From: CAHJWH01 sp965198905
GTDB taxonomy: Bacteria; Pseudomonadota; Alphaproteobacteria; Caulobacterales; Caulobacteraceae
NCBI GenBank assembly: GCA_965198905.1
Contig: OZ240678.1
Location: 2,108,001 to 2,172,000 of the forward strand
Reading direction: 5' to 3'
DNA: 64,000 nt
Below are positions 38,528 to 45,848 of this stretch, piece after piece. Under the pieces are notes generated by a model. The model was not told the DNA's origin, searched no databases, and saw only the letters and a program-made list of their open reading frames with translations. The translations under genes were made by a program, and so were the position numbers. The stretch's first letter is position 1; each line of letters begins with the position of its first letter.

Positions 38528-38537
38528 GCCGACGGCG

Positions 38538-40565
38538 GTGGCGCGCGCACTCCGCACCCCGCTCGCCCTGCAGCCGCGCATCCAGGATATGGATGGAGTG
38601 ATCCGCCGCCAGCAGAAGGAGATCGAGGGGCTTCGGGCGAGCATGGCGCTGATGCGCACGGGGGTGGGGGGCAGCTGGTGGAACGAGGCGGACATCAGCC
38701 TGAAGGTCGCGCGGCTCTTGCGGGTTCTGAGGCTGCGCTACGCCCAACCCGGCTCGCTGGCCTGGGGCTTGGCGCAATGGGTGAGCCGGGTGGTGGACGC
38801 CTGGCTGGAGGCGGAACGGACGCGGGTGCTGAACGTGGAGGACCGCGCCGCCGAGCCGCCGCCGCTGAAGCAGATGCTGGGTCTGGCCGATCCCTACCAG
38901 GCGTGGAAGGCCAGGATCGAGCCTGAGCTCGACCGAGTGTCAGGCGTGGCGGAGGTGACGCGCGGCCCCCTGATCAGCGTGGTGCTGCCGGTCTACAAGG
39001 TGGCCCCGCGCATGCTGGAGGCCACGCTCCGCTCGCTGCGCGCCCAGGTCTACCAGGACTGGGAGGCCTGCATCGCCTTCGGCGACCCGGACCGGGCCAG
39101 CGGCGCGGGCGCGGCCAACCTGAAGCACCTGCAGCGCTGTGCGCGCGGGGATGCTCGTATCCGGCTGAAGGTGCTGGACGACAACTTCGGCATCTCCGGC
39201 AATTCCAACGTCGCCCTGGAGCTGGCGCGGGGCGACTGGGTCGCGCTGCTGGACCATGACGACGAGCTGCCGCCGCTGGCCTTGTCGCGCATGGCCGCGG
39301 CGATCGGGGCCGAGCCGCGTGCGGACTTCCTCTACGGCGACAAGGAGAACCTGTCGGAGTCGGGCGAGCGGCGCCATCAGCCGCTGTTCAAGCCCGAGTG
39401 GAGCCCGGAGATGCTCTATTCGATCAACTACCTGACCCATCTGAACCTGATCCGCGCCGACTTGATGGCCGCGATCGGCGGCTGGTCCATGGGCGTGGAC
39501 GGCGCGCAGGACTGGGACCTGTTCCTGCGCGCCACGGAGAAGGCCCGCTGCATCGTGCGCGTCCCCGGTGTCAGCTACAGCTGGCGGGTGCACCAGGGCT
39601 CCACCGCCTCTGGGTTGGAAGCCAAGCCCTACGCCCTGCAGGCCCAGCTGCGCGCCCTGGAGCGCCACGCGGAGCGGACGGGTCTGCCGGGCCGGTTCGA
39701 ACCCCACGCGGAGACCGGCTTCAAGATCTATTGGCGTAAGGTCGCGCCGGTGCGGGTGGTGGTGTTCGGGACGGGCGATGTGCAGGCGCTGCAAACCCTG
39801 GTGCATCACCTCGGACGCGAGCGGGAGAGCTTCACGGTCGTCGACATCCTGCTGACACCTGAGCAGAGCTGGCGGTTCTCGTCGACGTGGCGCAAGACGC
39901 GTGGCCGGCCGCCGTCCTGGTGCCGGCTTACGCCCATTCTCGGCGACGATCCGGTCGGCCCCTGTCTGGAACGCCTCAAAGAGGCCCGCGAGGCGGTGAC
40001 CGTGTTCCTCGACGGCGGCCTTCTGGTCTGCACTCCGGGCGCCCTGATCCAGCTCGCAGGCTGGCTGCAGCAGGACGGCCCAATCGCCTTTGCGTCCGGG
40101 GTGACGGTGGTGGACGACGACCATGTGGTGGAGGCCGGCTGCGTCCTGGACGAGGCGGGCGTGGCCCATCCGCTGTTCCGGGGAGAACCGCTGCGCCAGT
40201 GGAACATGTTCGGCGGCGCGCTCTGGCGGCGCAACGTCGAGGCCGCCAGTCCCTACCTGCTGGCCTTCCGCACGGCCGATCTTGTGCGCACGCTCGCAGC
40301 CACCCCCAGGGGCGGCTGGCGACAGATGTTCCACAGCGCCTGCCAAACGCTCGTCGCCGGACGTGAGCACGGGCGGGGAGTGGTGGAGCCCAACGCCCGC
40401 GCGGTCATCACGCCGGGCAGCGTGCCTGCAACGCCGGTCCTGGTCGGTCGCATCGCGCGCTACCTGCACCCCTACCTGACCCTCGGAGCCCAGGGCGCCA
40501 TCGTTCTGGCCAAGGACCTTCCCCATGAAGCCGTCGTTCATGAAGCTGCCGTTCGGGCGGCCTGA
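38538..40565 (+). CDS. Family 2 glycosyltransferase in the adhesin operon
   Basis: This 675-residue protein, from a GTG at 38538 ten bases after tpsA (an ATG at 38589 is an alternative), has an N-terminal helical/coiled region (about 1-145). The GT2 catalytic domain has PLISVVLPVYKVAPRMLEAT, DDNFGISGNSNVALELARGD and the metal-binding LLDHDDELPP. It continues with FLYGDKENLSESG, an acceptor motif AQDWDLFLRATE and SYSWRVHQGSTA. The C-terminal 250 residues resemble a second, degenerate GT-A-like domain (FLDGGLLV, FGGALWRRN). Bimodular GT2 proteins of this shape build rhamnan or O-antigen-like chains. Tight linkage with tpsA suggests it glycosylates the adhesin or makes an attached glycan. Confidence 0.82.
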   Translation: MARALRTPLALQPRIQDMDGVIRRQQKEIEGLRASMALMRTGVGGSWWNEADISLKVARLLRVLRLRYAQPGSLAWGLAQWVSRVVDAWLEAERTRVLNVEDRAAEPPPLKQMLGLADPYQAWKARIEPELDRVSGVAEVTRGPLISVVLPVYKVAPRMLEATLRSLRAQVYQDWEACIAFGDPDRASGAGAANLKHLQRCARGDARIRLKVLDDNFGISGNSNVALELARGDWVALLDHDDELPPLALSRMAAAIGAEPRADFLYGDKENLSESGERRHQPLFKPEWSPEMLYSINYLTHLNLIRADLMAAIGGWSMGVDGAQDWDLFLRATEKARCIVRVPGVSYSWRVHQGSTASGLEAKPYALQAQLRALERHAERTGLPGRFEPHAETGFKIYWRKVAPVRVVVFGTGDVQALQTLVHHLGRERESFTVVDILLTPEQSWRFSSTWRKTRGRPPSWCRLTPILGDDPVGPCLERLKEAREAVTVFLDGGLLVCTPGALIQLAGWLQQDGPIAFASGVTVVDDDHVVEAGCVLDEAGVAHPLFRGEPLRQWNMFGGALWRRNVEAASPYLLAFRTADLVRTLAATPRGGWRQMFHSACQTLVAGREHGRGVVEPNARAVITPGSVPATPVLVGRIARYLHPYLTLGAQGAIVLAKDLPHEAVVHEAAVRAA

Positions 40566-41880
40566 TCGCCCGCCGCAAGCCGCGGCTGCGAGCCTGTGGG
40601 CGCGCTACAGCGCCGACGCGCTCGCACTTGCCGAGGCGGTGGACCTGGACCTGTCGGCGATCAAGGAGGCGGCCCGCAAGGCCCCGCCCTTCGCCCTCTC
40701 GCCCGGCCGCGCCAGCTGCAATTGGTACGTCCAGGAGGTGGGCGCGGTCACGGTCGGCGGGCTGATGACGGCGTTCCGCATCGCCGACCAGCTGAAAGCG
40801 AGCAAGGGCGTGCACCAGCGCTTCCTGATCTGCGGACGGGCCGAGCTGCCAGCTATCGCAGGCAAGGTGCTCCAGGCCTTCCCGGACCTTCGTGGGTCCG
40901 AGTTCATCGCCCTCGACACCCCCGAAGCGATCGCCGCCATTCCGCCTGCCGACATCGGGGTCGCCACGCTTTGGACCACCGCCTATGTGCTCGCGCGCGT
41001 AACCAACTGTGCGCGCAAAATGTATCTGATCCAGGACTTCGAGCCGCTGTTCTATCCCGCCGGCTCCACATCCGCCCAGGCGGAGCTGACCTATAGCTTC
41101 GGCTTCGAGGCGATCTGCAACACCGAGCCCCTGCGCGCGCTGTACCAGGATCGGTACGCCGGGGAGGCGGTGGCGTTCACGCCCCAGCTGGACCGCCAAG
41201 TCTTCCACGCCGGGCCTACGGAGCGCCGCTGGCCGCGGGCGCGCGTGTTCTTCTACGCCCGCCCCGAGAACCCCAGGAACGCCTTCGAGCTCAGCGCCGT
41301 GGCGCTGAAGCGGCTGAAGCACCGGCTGGGCTCCTCGGTGGAGATCCTGTGCGCCGGCGCGGAGTTCGATCCCACGAGGTATGGGCTGGACGGGGTGGTG
41401 GAGCCGCTCGGCTGGTTGCCCTATGAGCAGACCGGCGACCTCTACCGCACCTGCCATGTGGGCTTGTCGTCCATGCTGACGCCCCATCCCTCCTATCTGC
41501 CTCTCGAGCTGATGGCCTGCGGCGTGCTTGTCGTGGCGTTGCGCAATCCGTCCAACGGCTGGCTTCTGGAGGACGAGGTCACCTGCCTATGCGCGGACGC
41601 CACCGCCTCGAGCCTGGAAGCCCGGCTGTTCAGGGCGGTGACGGCCTGGGACGATCTCGCCGCGGTCAGGGCCAACGCCGCCCGCATGGTTTCGCGCATG
41701 GCCGGTCGAGGCTGGAGCGCCGAACTCGCCGACGTGGTGGGCTTCATGACCCGTCCGGCCGCCGAGCCGCGCGTCGCCTCTTCGCAGCCCGAACACGGAT
41801 CGCCGCCCAAGCGGCGCGTCGCACGGACGGCGCGGGTCGCGGCTCGTGAGACGGCCGGCGGCGCGCCGCGACCTGCATGA
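40525..41880 (+). CDS. WsaF-like (GT4-type) glycosyltransferase in the adhesin operon
   Basis: This 451-residue protein overlaps the GT2 gene by 41 bases (start ATG 40525; ATG 40540 also possible) and tpsB by four (ATGA). It has an N-terminal WsaF-type domain with NWYVQEVGAVTVGGLMTAFR and MYLIQDFEPLFYPAGS. The C-terminal GT-B half has FFYARPENPRNAFEL, LGWLPYEQTGDLYRTCHVGL and PSYLPLELMACGV, the last being the nucleotide-sugar binding E-x7-E-like loop. Relatives transfer rhamnose from dTDP-rhamnose onto S-layer or O-chain glycans. The C-terminal 50 residues are basic and low-complexity. Very close coupling to tpsB points to a shared function with the secreted adhesin. Confidence 0.82.
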   Translation: MKPSFMKLPFGRPDRPPQAAAASLWARYSADALALAEAVDLDLSAIKEAARKAPPFALSPGRASCNWYVQEVGAVTVGGLMTAFRIADQLKASKGVHQRFLICGRAELPAIAGKVLQAFPDLRGSEFIALDTPEAIAAIPPADIGVATLWTTAYVLARVTNCARKMYLIQDFEPLFYPAGSTSAQAELTYSFGFEAICNTEPLRALYQDRYAGEAVAFTPQLDRQVFHAGPTERRWPRARVFFYARPENPRNAFELSAVALKRLKHRLGSSVEILCAGAEFDPTRYGLDGVVEPLGWLPYEQTGDLYRTCHVGLSSMLTPHPSYLPLELMACGVLVVALRNPSNGWLLEDEVTCLCADATASSLEARLFRAVTAWDDLAAVRANAARMVSRMAGRGWSAELADVVGFMTRPAAEPRVASSQPEHGSPPKRRVARTARVAARETAGGAPRPA

Positions 41881-43625
41881 AGTCGGCGTCCTGGCGGCGT
41901 GCCGGCCTTACCGGGCGGGGGCTGGCCGCGCTGGCTGCTTTGGCGGCGCCGCTCCACGCCTACGCCCAGGCCATCGAGCGCAACCTGCCGCCGCAGGTGG
42001 CGCACGGCTCCTCGGTGATCGTCACGCCCGTGGCGCCCACCGACACCGACGCCACGCCGATCGGCGCCAAGCTGGCCGGACTGGTGGTGCTCGGCCCCAC
42101 CGACCCGGCGCGCCCCGGAGCCGTTGCGGGTCTGCGCCTGGACGCCGCATCAAGGCTGACGATGAGTGCTCGGCGCGGGCTCGCCCGCTACCTCGGCCGT
42201 CCGATGTCGCGCAAGCTGATCGCCGAGATCGAGGCGCAGATCGTGCGCGACTACCGAGCCGCCGGCTTCCCGCTGGTGTCGGTGTCCACGCCCGAGCAGG
42301 AGGTCTCCGCAGGCCTGCTGCAGGTGCGCGTGATCGAGTTCACCCTGGAGCGCAAGACCGCCCCCGGCGCGAAGGACCCGGGCTACCTGACCAGCCGCGT
42401 GCGCGTGCAGCCGGGCCAGCCGGTCGACGCCCGCAAGCTGTCCCAGGACCTGGATTGGCTGAACCGCTATCACTTCGCCAACACCCAGGCGGCGTTCCAG
42501 CCCGGCGACAAGCTCGGAGCCACCAACCTAGTGCTGCAGACCACGGCCAGCCGGCCATTTTCGGTTTACGCCGGCTACGCCACCTCGGGTTCCCCGCTGA
42601 CCGGGTTCGACCGATATTTCGCCGGTACGAGCTTCGCGCTGCCGTTCCTGCACGAGGCCTACGCCAGCTACCAGTTCACCGGCTCCAACGACGTGCTGTT
42701 CTACCAGGACCGGCCGCTGAACGGCGCACCCGACCCGCTCTATCTCAGCCACTCCGGCCGTATCGTGATCGCCACCCTGCCGCGACAGGACATCGAGGCC
42801 AGCCTAAGCTTCGTGCAATCCAATGAGTTCGGCGACTTCACCGCCCATCAGACCACCGAGGAGGTGTCGATCGGCTATCGCAGCGCCCTGTCCAACCTGC
42901 TGGCGGTTTTGCCGGGTGAAGCGGTGGTGGGGGTGGAGGCGCGGCGCGAGACCGGTCGCACGATCTTCGCCGACGAGCCGGTGCAGACCGGGAACACCGA
43001 CGTGTTCCAGGTCTATCTCGGCTACTCCGCCCAGGAGAGCGACGCGCTGGGCCGCGGCTCGCTGGACCTGACCGTCCACATCAGCCCCGGCGGGGTGAGC
43101 GCCGACAACACCGACGCGGCGTTCGCCTTGAGCTCCCAGGGCCGTTCGCGCAGCGCCGAGTACGCCTACGTCTCCGGCGACCTCAGCCGCTACACCCCCC
43201 TGCCCAAGGCGTTCGGCTACAGCGCCAGCCTGATCGGCCAGTACGCGCCCAACCCGCTGCCGCTCACCGAGCAGATCGGGCTGGGCGGCCCCTCGCTGGT
43301 GCGCGGCTATACGCTGGACGACGGGGTGTTCGACTCGGGCCTGGTGGCGAGAAACGAGCTGCGCACGCCCACGCTCGGCGTGCTCGCCAACCTGCGCAAA
43401 GGCCTGGCCGACCAGCTGTCGCCCTTCGCCTTCGTGGACGCAGGCTACGGCAAGAACGAATACACCCATGCCGACTCCACCCCCATCGGCGCGGGGCTCG
43501 GGGCCGACTACCAGCTCGGCCAGCACCTCAGCGCCAACCTGACCACCGCATGGGCGCTCAAGCACGAAGGCCTCACCCGCTCGGGCCAGTTCAGGCTCGA
43601 GAGCCGGGTCGCGCTGAGCTTCTGA
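41877..43625 (+). CDS. TpsB outer-membrane transporter (ShlB/FhaC/HecB family)
   Basis: This 582-residue protein has a signal peptide (GRGLAALAALAAPLHAYA), a linker, and POTRA-like domains (about 70-210, e.g. LIAEIEAQIVRDYRAAGFPL, AGLLQVRVIEFTLE). A 16-strand Omp85-type barrel runs from about residue 220 (SRPFSVYAGYATSGSPLTG), with the lid-loop motif VRGY near 474 and a terminal VALSF ending in Phe. It recognises the TPS domain of its partner in the periplasm and threads it across the outer membrane. It is the last gene of the operon. Placing tpsB after two glycosyltransferases is unusual, because TpsA and TpsB are normally adjacent. Confidence 0.9.
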   Translation: MKSASWRRAGLTGRGLAALAALAAPLHAYAQAIERNLPPQVAHGSSVIVTPVAPTDTDATPIGAKLAGLVVLGPTDPARPGAVAGLRLDAASRLTMSARRGLARYLGRPMSRKLIAEIEAQIVRDYRAAGFPLVSVSTPEQEVSAGLLQVRVIEFTLERKTAPGAKDPGYLTSRVRVQPGQPVDARKLSQDLDWLNRYHFANTQAAFQPGDKLGATNLVLQTTASRPFSVYAGYATSGSPLTGFDRYFAGTSFALPFLHEAYASYQFTGSNDVLFYQDRPLNGAPDPLYLSHSGRIVIATLPRQDIEASLSFVQSNEFGDFTAHQTTEEVSIGYRSALSNLLAVLPGEAVVGVEARRETGRTIFADEPVQTGNTDVFQVYLGYSAQESDALGRGSLDLTVHISPGGVSADNTDAAFALSSQGRSRSAEYAYVSGDLSRYTPLPKAFGYSASLIGQYAPNPLPLTEQIGLGGPSLVRGYTLDDGVFDSGLVARNELRTPTLGVLANLRKGLADQLSPFAFVDAGYGKNEYTHADSTPIGAGLGADYQLGQHLSANLTTAWALKHEGLTRSGQFRLESRVALSF

Positions 43626-43764
43626 CCCCGATAAATAGCAGTCCAGCTGCTCAATGAGCGATTGACGGCTGCGAGTGGCTGGGTGCGAGTAAGCTGAACG
43701 TCCGTGTGTGGACGCCCCTCTAGATGCAAGAGGAATCTTCGGATTGGCGGGGCGTGTAGTCGAG

Positions 43765-44093
43765 TTACTTCCGTGTGTCCGGCCTGTTAGTGCGGCCGTT
43801 CACACGCCGCTCAAAGAACTCTAGAACCTGGTCCCGCCGGAGCTTCTTGCGGAACACGACCTTGCCGATCTCATCCGCCCCATGCGCCTGAAAAACCGAC
43901 TTGGCCAAATCCAGGCCGATTGTGCTAACATCTCCCACGGACGCCTCCTCAGTGGTGCTTCAATACCTCCACTCTGGCACATCAATGCCGTCGGGGGCGT
44001 CCACCCCATCGCTCTTGGACTCAGCCGCAAAGATCAGGAACGGCTGACTCTGGGCGTGTACCTGTCCGGCTCCTCACAGGTGCAAGGAGCCGT
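43765..44093 (-). mobile_element. IS110-family 5' fragment
   Basis: From a GTG at 43938 the frame reads VSTIGLDLAKSVFQAHGAD then GKVVFRKKLRRDQVLEFF, the RuvC-like first catalytic region of IS110 transposases (Asp in GLDLAK). It runs off into unrelated residues and stops at 43765 after 57 codons; full proteins have about 340. The upstream non-coding left end (43939-44093), part of which resembles 27601-27650, is present. The rest of the element is lost. Confidence 0.7.
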
Positions 44094-44098
44094 CCTGG

Positions 44099-44728
44099 TC
44101 AGATTTCAGTGCCTTCAGCGAGGGTGAGCGCGTCTTCGACGTCCACGCCCAGATAGCGCACGGTGTTCTCGATCTTCGTGTGGCCAAGCAGGATCTGCAC
44201 GGCACGCAGGTTGCCTGTCGCTTTGTAGATGATGGACGCCTTGGTTCGGCGGAGCGAATGCGTGCCGTACTCCTCCCGACGAAGGCCGACGCCGATCACC
44301 CACTCGTCGACAAGCCTCGCATACTGCCGCGTGCTGAGGTGTTCGGCATGATCGATCCGGCTCGGGAACACGTAGTCGGCTAGCGTGCCGCCTCGCCGTT
44401 CCAGCCATGCCAGCAAGCTGGCGCGCGCGTCCTGCATCAACTCGAACTGCACCGGCTTGCCCGTCTTGGACTGGACGACGATGGCACGGGTGCGAACCTG
44501 ACCGCCCAGCACAAGATTGCCGATCCTGACTTTCACCACGTCGCAGCCACGAAGCTTGCTGTCGATCGCCAGATCGAAAAGCGCGCGGTCGCGCATGCGG
44601 CGGTGCTGGTCGAGGAAGAAGCGTATGGCCCAGACCTGCCGCGGCTTCAGCGCGCGTTTCGCCCCGACCTTCCGTCCCGAATTCCAGGCTGGACGATTGC
44701 CAGCCGGATCGAATTCTGACTTTCCCAT
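44099..44728 (-). CDS. Tyrosine recombinase / phage-type integrase, apparently intact
   Basis: This 209-residue site-specific recombinase has all catalytic positions visible: Arg60 in IDSKLRGCD, Lys88 in VQSKTGKP, His157 and Arg160 in THSLRRTKA, His183 in LGHTKIE, and nucleophile Tyr192 in TVRYLGV. It is short for the family, having a reduced N-terminal core-binding part. The start at 44728 has a strong GGGAGAAGGA ribosome-binding site. It would cut and rejoin specific DNA sites. No phage genes are nearby, so it may belong to a small integrative element. A truncated, inverted paralogue lies at 21977-22130. Confidence 0.87.
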   Translation of the reverse strand: MGKSEFDPAGNRPAWNSGRKVGAKRALKPRQVWAIRFFLDQHRRMRDRALFDLAIDSKLRGCDVVKVRIGNLVLGGQVRTRAIVVQSKTGKPVQFELMQDARASLLAWLERRGGTLADYVFPSRIDHAEHLSTRQYARLVDEWVIGVGLRREEYGTHSLRRTKASIIYKATGNLRAVQILLGHTKIENTVRYLGVDVEDALTLAEGTEI

Positions 44729-44860
44729 GTTCCTTCTCCCGCGGCCATGATGGCCTTTGAGGGAACGGAACATCGGCCGCATGTGGCTCTGAAGAAGTGG
44801 CCGTTGGCAACGGGCTTGCTGCACCCCGGGAAAGCCGAAATGATGTCGGCCCGCGCCGCG

Positions 44861-45361
44861 TCAGGGCTTCACGAACCGATAGGCAAAGCGATCGGTCTTG
44901 CCCTTAATCGTGGGGTCGAACGCCTTGGCCGCGTGCGGATCGTCCGTGTTCGCGAGAATGCTGCTTTCCCCATCCAGCACGAAGTCGGCCGCCTCAACCT
45001 CCTTGCGGACGGACGCGGGGTCGATCCGATGCAGCGATCGGGTGTCGCTCGTGCCCGAGCCAGCGGCGGCGGCATGATCGACGATGACGTAGCGCCCACC
45101 TGGCTTCAGCCGTGCGTAGACGGCTCGATTGAAAGCGTCCGCCGTCGCGCCCTTGTCCTGGATCAGCGCGGTGTGGAGATCGTGATAGAACAGCTGCAGC
45201 CACAGGACATCCGCGGGCTGCGTGACCTCTGGCATCGCCACAAGATCCGCCGAGACGGCGTCGACGTTCTCCCGGCCTAGCTCCTTCGCGAGCGTTCGCA
45301 TTGGGTGGCGCACATCGGGACCGAGGTCTAAGGCGAGCTCACGGCGGTGAGAGAGGCACAC
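44861..45361 (-). pseudogene. Exported methyltransferase (COG4798-like), C-terminal part
   Basis: About 160 residues with VSADLVAMP, DVLWLQLFYHDLHTALI, RLKPGGRYVIVDHAAAAGSG and HRIDPASVRKEVEAADFVL, ending RFAYRFVKP. This is the second half of a class I SAM-dependent methyltransferase of the predicted secreted type. The signal peptide and the SAM-binding glycine motif (about 100 residues) are missing; at 45361 the sequence changes to the start of an aldo/keto reductase on the other strand. The gene therefore looks truncated by recombination. Confidence 0.65.
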
Positions 45362-45700
45362 ATGAAGTACCGCACGCTGGACAGGGCCTGAAGGTGTCCG
45401 CCATCAGCCTCGGCTGCATGCCGATGATCCACAAGGGCAACATTAACTACGGCGTCGCCGACAACGTGGTGTCGACGCGCACCATCCACGAGGCGATCGA
45501 GCTCGGCGTCACCTTCTTCGACACCGCCGAGATGTACGGCCCGTTCAGGAACGAGGAGCTGGTCGGCGCCGCCATCTAGGGCCGGCGCGAGGGTCTGGTC
45601 ATCGCCACCAAGTTCGCCATGCGCTGGAAGGGCGACACCCCCATCGGCGCGACGGCAGCCCGCAGAACGCGCTGTCGATTTCATGAAGGAAGTGAAACGC
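45362..45700 (+). pseudogene. Aldo/keto reductase remnant with frameshift, stop and deletion
   Basis: ATG at 45362 opens MKYRTL. A one-base loss in a G run (CTGGACAGG for CTGGGACAGG) breaks the frame, which continues as GLKVSAISLGCMPMIHKGN, IELGVTFFDTAEMYGPF and NEELVGAAI. A TAG at 45577-45579 interrupts before GRREGLVIATKFAMRW, and after GDTPIGA the remaining two thirds are missing. Catalytic Asp and Tyr are visible, but the barrel is incomplete. From 45701 to 45848 nothing is seen. Confidence 0.7.
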
Positions 45701-45848
45701 CCCGGTCTGCTGTGGATGGATGATCCACTCGTCGCCTAATCAGTGTTCGCAGGGCGGCTACCGGTTCTCGACTTCGGTGAGACGGTGTGAATTTCAGGAT
45801 GCGACCGGCCGGACCAGATAAGAAGCCAAGGAAACGCTTTGAGGAGAA

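Noticed and set aside
37028..40541. Two minus-strand frames of 555 and 533 residues opposite tpsA and the GT2 gene
   Set aside because: They mirror the GC-rich codon pattern of the real genes, and the first reflects the repeat periodicity of the adhesin. No domain or start signal supports them.
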